This document shows, in pieces, positions 6,856 to 15,339 of a stretch of DNA of 22,541 bases. Every line of letters starts with the position of its first letter. The stretch's first letter is position 1. Origin of the DNA: CAZBMJ01 sp964493205 (GTDB lineage: Bacteria > Myxococcota > UBA727 > JABDBI01). The stretch covers positions 1-22,541 of the forward strand of contig CAZBMJ010000035.1 in NCBI GenBank assembly GCA_964493205.1, read 5' to 3'. The translations under genes were made by a program, and so were the position numbers. The notes under the pieces are model-generated. The model was not told where the DNA came from, searched no databases, and saw only the letters and a list, made by a program, of their open reading frames with translations.

Positions 6856-8763
6856 ATGCTTTACTTATTTCAGCGTGCTTTGCAAATGCTTTTTATTTTA
6901 GCACTTCTTAGTGCCGCTTTATTTGGTTTACTTTCTTTGATGCCAGGCAATCCTGTTGATTTATTGATCACCAGTAATCCTAGCATTAGGCCAGAAGATG
7001 TTTTGCGCCTCAAAAAAATACGAGGCCTAGATAAACCTTGGTATGTTCAGTATACCAGATGGTTATGGGGCTATCATGAGCCCTTAAAACCTGCAGAAAT
7101 TTCTTATATTGATGCTATAAAATTTGATGATACCAAAGACAAAATTGCTATTGATATATCAAACTATATTTATGACCCAAATTATATGCCAAGCGAGAAA
7201 CTTGCTGATAAGTGGTTACTTGAAATTTGGCCAGAAGTTAAAAAAACTGAATATTATGAATCCTTACTATCTTTGGCTAAAGAAGCTAATTGGTCAGAAT
7301 TTTTGCTTGTTTTAGGGAATAACAGCACCTTGATGCAAGAGCAGTTTTTACAAAAAATAAAAATAAAAAGTCGAGAAACAATAAAAGTAGTTGGGTTATT
7401 TGATACTAAAGCAGATGATTTTTTATTAACTAGGCCTAAAGTCTCAGAGCATCAAGGCTTATGGTTTTATTTAATAAATAGCTATAATCAAAAAAAATTA
7501 AGTTACATAGAAGTTGTTAATAATCCCTATCAACCCAAGATTAAGTTGGTAGATACTATTAAAACACAGCTTTTATACGATGAAGATAAGCCATTTATGC
7601 TAGATTTGAATAAATTTGTGGCAGCTAATATCACAGGTAAATTAAAATTTAGTCTTTATGAATCTAGCATAGGCCAAATAGATGAGCTTGGCATTTATTC
7701 TCATAAATTTACAAATGATGGTATGAGCGTTTTATTATTTAAAGCCACTGATGAAGAAGATAACACCCAATATTTTGCCGTTGATATTGAACATGGTGTA
7801 CTAAAAAACCAAAATAAATTTAACAAAGGATTTTTGTATGCTTTTTTGGGAGATAAGCAAGCATTAGGATTTTCTCAAACCTATAAAAGGCCTGTATATG
7901 ATTTGTTATTTGGAAATCCAGTCATTTGCGGTGATAACAAACTGGATCCAGGTGAAACCTGTGATGATGGTAATAATAAGTCAGGTGATGGGTGTGCACC
8001 CAGCTGCTTTTTAGAATCTAATAGTACTATGGAAAAAATAAATGCCAGTGTGGGCGGTTATATTGTTACTTCCGGGCGCATTGGTAATACCATACAGCTT
8101 ATGTTGCCTGCTATTTTATTATCGTTGTTATTTGCCATACCCTTAGGAATTTTTAGTGCTTATCGACAATATTCTTTGCTAGATTACATTATTAACTTTT
8201 TGGCTTTTATAGGTATTTCTTTGCCGGTATTTTGGTTTGGCATTATGATGGTTTATTTATTTTCAGAAGTTTTAATGCTTTTTCCTGCAGGCGGGGTACA
8301 GACACCAGGCATATACGCTCAAGGTGTTTGGGCAGTATTACTAGATAGGCTTAAATATGCAGTATTACCTACGGTAGTTCTTTCTATTTTTTACACAGGA
8401 ATTTGGCTTCGATATATGCGTTCTAGCATGCTTGAAGTATTGCCCAAAGATTTCATTCGCACTGCCAGAGCTAAGGGCTTAAGTGAACGAATAGTTATAT
8501 TAAAACATGCCTTTAGAAATGCCTTAATACCGGTAGTTACTGTTTTAGCTTTATCCATACCTTCATTGTTTGGAGGAGCAGTTTTAACTGAAACCGTATT
8601 TTCTTGGCCAGGAATAGGAAGGCTTCAATATGATGCTGTTATTAACAATGATTATTATGTGGCCATCGTAGTATTTTTAATATCTGCCATGCTCGTTATG
8701 CTTGGTAATTTATTAGCTGATACGGTTTATATTATGATTGACCCACGAATTCGCAAGAGATAA
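6856..8763 (+). CDS. oppB: Peptide ABC importer permease with large periplasmic insert (OppB/DppB type)
   Basis: First membrane subunit of the importer. It has TM1 at about residues 9-30, then LSLMPGNPVDLL and RGLDKPWYVQYTRWL as in OppB/DppB. The BPD_transp_1 domain resumes at about residue 403 (SGRIGNTIQLMLPAILLSLLFAIPLG). The cytoplasmic EAA loop that contacts the ATPase is at about 532-560 (DFIRTARAKGLSERIVILKH). E. coli OppB/DppB are 306-339 residues; this one is 635. The excess, about residues 75-400, sits in the first periplasmic loop and is mostly a beta-rich domain. It ends in a Cys-rich motif CGDNKLDPGETCDDGN with SGDGCAPSC (358-384), which matches the DUF4215-type repeat found in surface proteins of myxobacteria and relatives. 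oppC follows after 2 bp. The core assignment is firm; the insert's role is unknown. Confidence 0.9.
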   Translation: MLYLFQRALQMLFILALLSAALFGLLSLMPGNPVDLLITSNPSIRPEDVLRLKKIRGLDKPWYVQYTRWLWGYHEPLKPAEISYIDAIKFDDTKDKIAIDISNYIYDPNYMPSEKLADKWLLEIWPEVKKTEYYESLLSLAKEANWSEFLLVLGNNSTLMQEQFLQKIKIKSRETIKVVGLFDTKADDFLLTRPKVSEHQGLWFYLINSYNQKKLSYIEVVNNPYQPKIKLVDTIKTQLLYDEDKPFMLDLNKFVAANITGKLKFSLYESSIGQIDELGIYSHKFTNDGMSVLLFKATDEEDNTQYFAVDIEHGVLKNQNKFNKGFLYAFLGDKQALGFSQTYKRPVYDLLFGNPVICGDNKLDPGETCDDGNNKSGDGCAPSCFLESNSTMEKINASVGGYIVTSGRIGNTIQLMLPAILLSLLFAIPLGIFSAYRQYSLLDYIINFLAFIGISLPVFWFGIMMVYLFSEVLMLFPAGGVQTPGIYAQGVWAVLLDRLKYAVLPTVVLSIFYTGIWLRYMRSSMLEVLPKDFIRTARAKGLSERIVILKHAFRNALIPVVTVLALSIPSLFGGAVLTETVFSWPGIGRLQYDAVINNDYYVAIVVFLISAMLVMLGNLLADTVYIMIDPRIRKR

Positions 8764-8765
8764 AC

Positions 8766-9905
8766 ATGGAAACAGTAGTTGAATACGTAGCCCATAGACA
8801 CCAAAATTCTTTTAAATCTTTAGTGTGGCGTCGTTTTAAAAAGCATCGCTTAGCTTTATTTTCTTTGTGTATGTTGGCTTTTTTGGCTTGTTTATCTATT
8901 GGGGCATTTTTAATAGAAAATTTTTTAGGGGTTTCTCATAGTGTAGCTTCTTTGGATATGGCCAATCTAGCTCCTGCTTATCCTCATTTATTGGGTACTA
9001 ACGAACTTGGACAAGATGTTTTTTTAAGACTTATTTTTGGTGGACAAATCTCCTTATCAGTGGGTTTTTTATCAGCCTTGGCATCTGCAATAATTGGAAC
9101 ACTAATAGGTTTATTAGCTGGCTATTTTGGTGGTTATATAGATAGCATTTTAATGAGATTCACTGATGCTATGCTTTCTGTACCAGTATTGCCCTTAATG
9201 ATTGTCTTTGCAGCACTAGATTTAAATTTAATTTTTAAAGCTTCCTTAAGTGCTTCTTTTTGGGGCATACTATTTTTAATATTTTTAAGTGGCTATTTAT
9301 TATTAAGATTTTTATCAGATAGGACGGAAAAAGCTAAGTCTAGGGGTTATTTTTTATCCCTTTTTAAGGACTCTTTGTTAGTCTCAGCAATTTTGTTAGT
9401 GTTATATGGAGTAGTTTTTAGATTGATTCCTTGGCAATCTTTTAGTAGCGGTAATTTTGCTTCTGTTACTAAGCTTATTTTTATAATAGTATTTTTTGGT
9501 TGGATGAGCGTAGCTAGGCTTGCTAGAGCTTCTGCACTACAGTTAAAGAATATGGAATTTGTAACTGCTGCCCAGGCCTTAGGTGCCTCTCATAAGCGTA
9601 TTATTTTATCTCATATATTTCCCAATGCTCTTGCTCCTATTATTGTGGCAGCAACATTGGAAGTTGGCAGTAATATTTTGTATGAAGCTGCATTAAGCTT
9701 TTTAGGTTTAGGAATACAACCACCAGTGTCATCTTGGGGAAATATGCTTAATAATGCTGTTGATTATATTAAATCCAATCCAAGCTTAGCTTTTTGGCCT
9801 GGTTTATTCATTTTAGTTACTGTTGCCTGTTTTAATTTTTTGGGTGATGGATTAAGAGATGCTCTGGATCCACACCAGGTTATGAAAAGTGCAGAAAATA
9901 AATGA
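8766..9905 (+). CDS. oppC: Peptide ABC importer permease with internal membrane insert (OppC/DppC type)
   Basis: Second membrane subunit. The N-terminal OppC-type region is at residues 18-50 (WRRFKKHRLALFSLCMLAFL). HLLGTNELGQDVFLRLIFGG (about 74-93) and the EAA loop EFVTAAQALGASHKRIILSH at about 264-283 are typical, as is SFLGLGIQPPVSSWGNML. Length is 379 against about 300 in E. coli. The extra 80 or so residues (about 155-235) fall between VPVLPLMIVFAALD and FFGWMSVARLARA. They add two hydrophobic stretches separated by a charged loop (RFLSDRTEKAKSRG), so probably one extra membrane hairpin. No oppD or oppF follows; the next genes are unrelated, and the ATPases must be encoded elsewhere. The gene ends within the possible start region of yicC. 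Confidence 0.9.
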   Translation: METVVEYVAHRHQNSFKSLVWRRFKKHRLALFSLCMLAFLACLSIGAFLIENFLGVSHSVASLDMANLAPAYPHLLGTNELGQDVFLRLIFGGQISLSVGFLSALASAIIGTLIGLLAGYFGGYIDSILMRFTDAMLSVPVLPLMIVFAALDLNLIFKASLSASFWGILFLIFLSGYLLLRFLSDRTEKAKSRGYFLSLFKDSLLVSAILLVLYGVVFRLIPWQSFSSGNFASVTKLIFIIVFFGWMSVARLARASALQLKNMEFVTAAQALGASHKRIILSHIFPNALAPIIVAATLEVGSNILYEAALSFLGLGIQPPVSSWGNMLNNAVDYIKSNPSLAFWPGLFILVTVACFNFLGDGLRDALDPHQVMKSAENK

Positions 9906-9918
9906 TAATTGGCGTTTA

Positions 9919-10788
9919 GTGAGTATGACAGGAGCGGGTAGGGTTTCTTTATTGTCAGACGGTTTACAAATAGATGTTTTTATTCGCAGTATTAACCATA
10001 AAACTCTTGATTGCAGAGTTATTTCTCAAGATAGTTTATTACAGTATGAAGACGACATACTAAAGCTCTTAAAATCAAGTCTTATAAGGGGTAGCGTTCA
10101 GTGTTATGTGAATATCCTGCCTTTAAAAAAGCGATCTATAATTATAGATGAAGAAAAGGCTTTAAATTTAGTTAATAATTACGAAGAATTATCTGAAAAA
10201 CACTCATTTTTAAAAAAATCTGTAAGCTTGACAGATTTACTTTCTTCACAAAGTCTGATTAACTTAGACACCTATCTTACACTAGGTAAACATGATATAA
10301 AAAAAATATTTATAGTTATGAATAAAGCTATAAAAGATTTGCATAAATCTAGAAAAAAAGAAGGTGATTTACTATCTGTTTGTATTAATAGTTTTTTAAG
10401 TGATATAAAGAAAAACTTAGCGACTATAAAAAGTGCAAATAATAATAGTGTGTTAAATAGATTTGAGAATATAAAATTAAAAGTTTTGGAAATTTTAAAA
10501 AATTGTGATTTAGATGAGCAAAGAATGTATCAAGAAGCGGCATTATTAACACAAAAATCTGATTTTACTGAGGAGCTAGACCGATTATTTTCTCATGTGG
10601 AACATTTTGATGAACTATGTGAAATTAGTAGCGCTAAGGGTCGTAAACTAGATTTTATTTGCCAAGAAATGTTAAGAGAAGTTAATACCATGCTTAGTAA
10701 AGCTTTTTGCAGCCACATCATAAAAATTGCAATTGATTTAAAATCTTGTGTAGAAAATCTTAGAGAACAAGTCCAAAATATCGAATAA
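9919..10788 (+). CDS. yicC: YicC family endoribonuclease
   Basis: YicC proteins are RNA endonucleases reported to act on small RNA targets in E. coli; the gene is often next to gmk, as here (12 bp apart). The N-terminal signature SMTGAGRVSL matches the family's SMTGFGR start, and the C-terminal DUF1732 signature is unmistakable: EELDRLFSHVEHF, then KGRKLDFICQEMLREVNT and SKA. I place the start at GTG 9919, giving VSMTGAGR; in-frame GTG 9889 would add ten residues not typical of the family and overlap oppC by 17 bp, and ATG 9925 is also possible. No start has a strong ribosome site. The middle of the protein (residues 70-200) is more divergent and Lys-rich than usual. Length of about 290 residues is normal. 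Confidence 0.9.
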   Translation: MSMTGAGRVSLLSDGLQIDVFIRSINHKTLDCRVISQDSLLQYEDDILKLLKSSLIRGSVQCYVNILPLKKRSIIIDEEKALNLVNNYEELSEKHSFLKKSVSLTDLLSSQSLINLDTYLTLGKHDIKKIFIVMNKAIKDLHKSRKKEGDLLSVCINSFLSDIKKNLATIKSANNNSVLNRFENIKLKVLEILKNCDLDEQRMYQEAALLTQKSDFTEELDRLFSHVEHFDELCEISSAKGRKLDFICQEMLREVNTMLSKAFCSHIIKIAIDLKSCVENLREQVQNIE

Positions 10789-10800
10789 AATGAGGCAGTT

Positions 10801-11409
10801 ATGGCTAGAAAAGGATTTCCTGTAGTATTGAGCGCACCAAGTGGGACTGGTAAAACTACTTTGGCTCATTTGTTGGTCAACAGTATGGATAAGCTCTGTT
10901 TAAGCGTAAGTTTTACCACCAGAGCTAGTAGGGGTGCTGAACAAGATGGTATTAGCTATCACTTTGTAGATCAGACTAAGTTTGACGAGATGGTCGCCAA
11001 TAATGAGTTTATTGAGCATGCAGTAGTTCATGGTAATTCTTATGGCTCTAGCTACGCTTGGACTCAAGAGATGTTATCTTTGGGTAAAGATGTATTATTT
11101 GATATTGACGTGCAGGGCGGATTGCAAATTAAAAAGCATTACCCTGAAGCGGTAACTATTTTTGTTACACCACCGTCATTTTTGGAGCTAGAAAATAGGC
11201 TTCATTTGCGTGGTACAGATTCAAAAGAAGATATTGAACAACGTCTTAAGTCAGCTAAATCAGAAATTATGGTGGGCTTAGATAAATATGATTATGTTAT
11301 TAATAATGAAAAATTAGATAGAGCTCTATTTGATTTAACAGCTATTATGAGAGCACATCATATAACCCGTATCGATAGAAAAAAAATACGAAATAGATTA
11401 ATGAGTTAA
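10801..11409 (+). CDS. gmk: Guanylate kinase
   Basis: Cytosolic enzyme converting GMP and ATP to GDP and ADP. The 202-residue length is standard. The P-loop is SAPSGTGKTTL (residues 11-21). The GMP-binding region contains SFTTRASRGAEQDGISYHFV, the base-contacting stretch EFIEHAVVHGNSYGSS, and the Walker B-like VLFDIDVQGGLQIK. The lid has RLHLRGTDSKEDIEQRL. It follows yicC by 12 bp and precedes mnmA by 4 bp, so these three are one transcription unit, possibly continuing from opp. Nothing is missing from the active site that I can see. Confidence 0.96.
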   Translation: MARKGFPVVLSAPSGTGKTTLAHLLVNSMDKLCLSVSFTTRASRGAEQDGISYHFVDQTKFDEMVANNEFIEHAVVHGNSYGSSYAWTQEMLSLGKDVLFDIDVQGGLQIKKHYPEAVTIFVTPPSFLELENRLHLRGTDSKEDIEQRLKSAKSEIMVGLDKYDYVINNEKLDRALFDLTAIMRAHHITRIDRKKIRNRLMS

Positions 11410-11413
11410 TAAA

Positions 11414-12517
11414 ATGGCTAAAAAAGTAGTAGTGGCCATGTCTGGTGGTGTTGATTCTGCAGTAGCGGCTTATTTAATGAAAGAGAGTGGCTTTGAGGTT
11501 ATTGGAGTCACGCTGCGTCTTGCTCCTGATAATGCTAGTGAAAAAGTTGAACGTAGTGGCCGATGTTGCTCTATAGATGATATGACAGATGCACGTATGG
11601 TGTGTGATAAGCTAGATATACCTTTTTATGCTATAGATGCTCAGTCTAAATTTAAATCAGTAGTGTTTGACCCATTTGTAGAGTTTTATAAAAATGGTTT
11701 AACACCCATTCCTTGCTTAGCGTGTAATCATGAAGTTAAGTTTGGCGATTTGTTTGCTTGTGCACAAAATCTTAATGCAGATTTAGCCACTGGGCATTAT
11801 GCTCAAGTGCTTGATTATAATGGCTTTTTAAGTATTGCTAAGCCTGTTGATTTAGCAAAAGATCAAACCTATTATTTATATGGCACCAATGCTGAAATTA
11901 TTAAACATTTACATTTTCCATTGGGTAAATTATTAAAGCCCCAAGTTCGAGAGATAGCTAAAAAAATAGGCTTATTGGTTCATGACAAAAAAGATAGCCA
12001 AGAAATTTGTTTTGTGCCTGATGGCAATCATGCCAAAGTTGTAGAAAAAGCACTAAAACAACAATTTTCTGGCAATATTATTGATGAACACGGACAAAAA
12101 CTAGGGGAGCATACCGGTATTCATAATTTTACCGTAGGTCAGCGGCGTGGTCTTAAAGTTGCCGCAAAAGAGCGTTTATTTGTGGCTGATTTAAATCCTA
12201 GTACTCAAGATGTTACCTTAGCTAAAAAATCTTCTCTAGCATGTGGTAAAATTAAACTAAGTAATATGCGTTTTATAGTTCCAAAAGAGTATTGGCCAAG
12301 CAAAGTTAGTATTAAAATTAGAGCTCGCAGTGAAGAACAAATAGCTTCATGGCACGAAATAGATAATGAATTTTATTTTAATTTTGACGAAGATAATCAT
12401 AGCGTAGCCTTAGGTCAAGCAGGAGTGATTTACGCAGGTGATTGCATGCTTGGTGGCGGCATTATTACTGGCCGCCTTGATGGTTTGTTTGTTAAAGAGG
12501 TTAATTTGTCCGCTTAA
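11414..12517 (+). CDS. mnmA: tRNA-specific 2-thiouridylase MnmA
   Basis: Adds sulfur to uridine 34 of tRNA(Lys), tRNA(Glu) and tRNA(Gln), using ATP. The 367-residue protein has the PP-loop SGGVDS (10-15), TGHYAQ (about 126-131), KDQTYYLYG (149-157), the second active-site cysteine in DSQEICF (Cys199), and GQRRGLKVA. At the first active site it has PCLACNHEVKF: Cys104 is the counterpart of E. coli Cys102, and Cys101 occupies the place of Asp99, so this is a CxxC rather than a DxxC type, a variant seen in other lineages. It ends 10 bp from the convergent helicase gene. No obvious terminator hairpin lies in that gap. Confidence 0.96.
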   Translation: MAKKVVVAMSGGVDSAVAAYLMKESGFEVIGVTLRLAPDNASEKVERSGRCCSIDDMTDARMVCDKLDIPFYAIDAQSKFKSVVFDPFVEFYKNGLTPIPCLACNHEVKFGDLFACAQNLNADLATGHYAQVLDYNGFLSIAKPVDLAKDQTYYLYGTNAEIIKHLHFPLGKLLKPQVREIAKKIGLLVHDKKDSQEICFVPDGNHAKVVEKALKQQFSGNIIDEHGQKLGEHTGIHNFTVGQRRGLKVAAKERLFVADLNPSTQDVTLAKKSSLACGKIKLSNMRFIVPKEYWPSKVSIKIRARSEEQIASWHEIDNEFYFNFDEDNHSVALGQAGVIYAGDCMLGGGIITGRLDGLFVKEVNLSA

Positions 12518-12527
12518 AGCCAATAGC

Positions 12528-14372
12528 TTAATATTTACTTTCAATAGAATATTTAGATAAGACGCTTTGTATTTCTTTTAAGTTTTTACTCAATGTTTGT
12601 AGCTTTAATAAAGATAATTCATCCGGATTTAAGGCTTTTTGACCAACTTTATGGTCTATTTGTATGATACCTATACCCCAACGAGACAAATAGTTTAGTT
12701 CTCTATAACGTTTATACCAATTTTCTCGCTTAATGTCCCCAATATTAAAATCCCAATTAGAACTAGTTGATTTCCACATATTAACATGAACGGTTTGTTT
12801 ATCTTTAGGTAGGTGAGTGTGTGATTGAAAACGTCTTGCTCTACCGATAACTTGTTCCATTACTGTACTATTGAGCATAGGTTCTAAAATATGCATATGC
12901 TGAGTGCCTTTGAGAGAAATTCCTTCGGTTATTTCTGGATGAAGTAATAAAATTTTAATTTTTTCTTCGTTATATTGTGCTACGATATTATTTACTTCTT
13001 CTACGGACATATCAGGTGTAAGAGTAGCAAAAGGTTGGTCATAATTTTGTCTTTTTAAAAATTCAGCAAAAGCTAGCGTACCGGTCTGATAAAAGTTTGA
13101 ATAAATAACTGTTTGTTCATTATGTTTTTTTATATCTTCTAATATATTAACAAATTTAGGAGGCTCTATTCTTAAGCCATTTTTATCTATAAAATCAAAG
13201 TTACCAATATCCCTACCCGAGCCTATAACGTTATTTATTTGTTCATGAATAGAAGTATTATTTATTTTAACGAATTCGTCATTTCTTTGCACTGGCTCAT
13301 TTTTTAGTAGTCTTTGTAGTTCGTTAACTGGCAGATCGCCTTCTACCAAATGAAGAAAAAATGAATATTGTGGTCGATTATAAGCAATATCTTTAATCCG
13401 ATAATCTAGCGCAGGAAACTCTTTAAATGAAGCTTCATCAAATTTAAAAAAAGAAATATAATCATTAAATATAGGGGCCATTTTATGGGCATCAATTTCA
13501 CGTAGCTTATATGAGTTTAAGTCATATAAATTATTAATTACCACTGGCGTAAATATGCCCCCTAAAATGCCTGCCCCCATGGCCCACATAGTATAGCTTA
13601 TCTCTTGTGACAGAATAAATGTTAATGAAGCTGCAAATAATCCTAAAGCATTGGGAAACACGTTGGTCACAAAATTGCTTTCTGTTAAATAGCCTCTAAT
13701 AAATTGTTTTGTGGAATTTATTTTTGTATATTCAAGCCTAAAAGTTTCTTGGTTAAACGGCATAAGTTCTTTATGTGAAACTAAGTTTACTAAATAAGCA
13801 ATGTCCGAATCATTGTTAAATATAGGTGTCCCAGTAAGGCCAATAATTTTATAAGACTTTCGTAATTTACTATAAAGGTCAGTATATAAAGAATTTTGAT
13901 GAGGATCAAAGGTGTGCATATTTTTGATTAAGTTATGAATTTCATCTGCTAGTATAATAGAATTACTCAAATCCGTAGTTGCTAATTTTTTTGGAGCGTC
14001 ATTGTAAGAAATAAATTGATATCTTGAAGCATCTTTAACTCCAAATTTGCTTATTTCATTTACCCATTGGCTTTCTAAAAATCTTGGGGCAATTATTATT
14101 ACAGGGTTGCTTGGAAAACTTTCTGCTACAGCAATACCCAATAAAGTCTTTCCTGTACCCATATAGTGATTAACAATAAGGCCTTTAATATGAGGGTTTT
14201 TTTGTAAGTAATCCACAGGAAGCATTTGATGCCTGAGTAACTTAATATCATTTTTACTTTTAGGAATAGTGTCAAACTGGACTAGATCATAATTAGTCTT
14301 GTTGGTCTTTACACTAGAACAAGATATAAAAATAAATATCATGAATAAACCAAAAATTTTTAATAAATACAT
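12528..14372 (-). CDS. Superfamily 2 helicase-like ATPase with lipoprotein signal peptide (copy 1)
   Basis: The numbering here counts from ATG 14384; I prefer ATG 14372 (residue 5), because copy 2 aligns from there without gaps. The protein starts MYLLKIFGLFMIFIFISC, a type II-like signal peptide with cysteine 22. A full helicase core follows: LRHQMLPVDYL, Walker A MGTGKTLLG (75-83), IIAPRFL (97-103), DEIH (147-150), GLTGTPIFN (182-190). The second RecA domain has TVIYSNF (425-431), EGISLKG (487-493) and QVIGRARRFQ (511-520). Between the two domains two hydrophobic stretches (243-260 and 264-284) look like a membrane hairpin. The DEIH box and QVIGRARRFQ suggest SF2, and the N-terminal style recalls poxvirus/giant-virus D6/D11-like helicases; that link is inference. 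All motifs look intact, so activity is plausible. Whether it is nucleic-acid helicase or another ATP-driven machine, and on which side of the membrane it works, is open. Confidence 0.85.
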   Translation of the reverse strand: MYLLKIFGLFMIFIFISCSSVKTNKTNYDLVQFDTIPKSKNDIKLLRHQMLPVDYLQKNPHIKGLIVNHYMGTGKTLLGIAVAESFPSNPVIIIAPRFLESQWVNEISKFGVKDASRYQFISYNDAPKKLATTDLSNSIILADEIHNLIKNMHTFDPHQNSLYTDLYSKLRKSYKIIGLTGTPIFNNDSDIAYLVNLVSHKELMPFNQETFRLEYTKINSTKQFIRGYLTESNFVTNVFPNALGLFAASLTFILSQEISYTMWAMGAGILGGIFTPVVINNLYDLNSYKLREIDAHKMAPIFNDYISFFKFDEASFKEFPALDYRIKDIAYNRPQYSFFLHLVEGDLPVNELQRLLKNEPVQRNDEFVKINNTSIHEQINNVIGSGRDIGNFDFIDKNGLRIEPPKFVNILEDIKKHNEQTVIYSNFYQTGTLAFAEFLKRQNYDQPFATLTPDMSVEEVNNIVAQYNEEKIKILLLHPEITEGISLKGTQHMHILEPMLNSTVMEQVIGRARRFQSHTHLPKDKQTVHVNMWKSTSSNWDFNIGDIKRENWYKRYRELNYLSRWGIGIIQIDHKVGQKALNPDELSLLKLQTLSKNLKEIQSVLSKYSIESKY

Positions 14373-14411
14373 AAAATACCGCATATAAAGATTTTTTACT
14401 AATCAAGAGAC

Positions 14412-14458
14412 CTATTATTTTTTTATTTTACCATTAGTATAGATTTTCTAAAAAACCA
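14412..14458. promoter_or_regulatory. Conserved divergent promoter core of module 1
   Basis: This intergenic stretch between copy 1 helicase and its barrel gene matches the same region of module 2 (21961-22007, inverted) over 47 bp, with only a few mismatches and small length shifts. Shared blocks are CTATTATTTTTTTATTTTAC on the helicase side and TATAGATTTTCTAAAAAACC on the barrel side. Because both genes diverge from it, it likely holds both promoters or an operator. It is low-complexity, but the positional match is strong. Confidence 0.6.
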
Positions 14459-14476
14459 ATACGGATGGAATTTCTT

Positions 14477-15202
14477 ATGAAAAAATTATTATTTTATATT
14501 CTTATTAGTAGCTTTTTATATTCCACAAATGAAGAGCCATTTGTTTTAGGGGAAGAAACAATAGATCCTATCAGGTTTTCTAAATTTCATGGAGCTTATG
14601 GGCATGGGTTTGTAGCCAGAGCAGGAGATGCCAAATCTTTTAGTGAAAAAGTTGCTTCACAGACTTATTATAGCGTATCGGTGGAAACAAATCTTTATCA
14701 CTACATGAATGCAGGCGCTCGGGTAAATTATTATTTTGATAAAATAGAAAAAAAATCTCTTGTTAAAGAACTGGAAGACTACAATTCTCATAAAAGATTT
14801 AATTTCAGCCTATTTGCTAAACCTTTTTTGCCTTTAACTACTTCTATAGCTCTTTATGGGATACTTGAAGGAGGCTTTGGTGTTAACTTTGTATCCTCTA
14901 GTGTTCATATAAGAAATGTGAACGTAAATTATGAAAAACTTTATGGGGATAGCTTTTATCAACCTTTCTTTATTCCCTTGCTAAATGCTTCTCTAGGCTT
15001 AGGAGTGGAATATTTTTTTCTTCCAAGATGGGGCATTTTTATTGAAAGCTCATATATTGCAGGAATCAGCTTACTAAAAAAGACTAAAATAGAAGGTCCA
15101 CTTGCATCTGTTATTGAAGTAAAAAATGATAAAGGCCCAGCTTCTCTATGGCTTATTAATCAATCTTTAGTTTTATCAGGCGGCGTAAGTTTTGTATTTT
15201 AA
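14477..15202 (+). CDS. Predicted outer-membrane beta-barrel protein of module 1
   Basis: A 241-residue exported protein: MKKLLFYILISSFLYS, then mature TNEEPFVLGEETID. The rest is strands with alternating aromatic and polar residues, and the last residue is Phe (GGVSFVF), the usual C-terminal signal for outer-membrane insertion. It is paralogous to the protein at 21222-21944: shared LGEET.D.IRF.KF, NLY.Y.NAG, FAKPFLP.T, YGDS.Y, GIF.ES and NQS..LS.G.SF.F. I choose ATG 14477 rather than 14465, because the paralogue also begins at MKK and TGGAATTTCTT precedes this ATG much as TGGAATATTT does there. No named family is recognised; an eight- to ten-stranded barrel is a guess from length. Divergent transcription with the helicase suggests a joint role. 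Confidence 0.7.
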   Translation: MKKLLFYILISSFLYSTNEEPFVLGEETIDPIRFSKFHGAYGHGFVARAGDAKSFSEKVASQTYYSVSVETNLYHYMNAGARVNYYFDKIEKKSLVKELEDYNSHKRFNFSLFAKPFLPLTTSIALYGILEGGFGVNFVSSSVHIRNVNVNYEKLYGDSFYQPFFIPLLNASLGLGVEYFFLPRWGIFIESSYIAGISLLKKTKIEGPLASVIEVKNDKGPASLWLINQSLVLSGGVSFVF

Positions 15203-15339
15203 TTAATAAATACTAAACATAACCTGAGGTATTTACCGTCAGAGAAACCTAAAATAAGGGTCAATATGGCGGAAATGGCGTAAATTAATTTAGGGACGCG
15301 CATCATACTCTTCAATATTCGCCTTTGTGAGGTTATAAA

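Noticed and set aside
12518..12545. Terminator between convergent mnmA and the helicase gene
   Set aside because: The only complementarity is TTAAAGC against GCTTAA with a mismatch, too weak to call.
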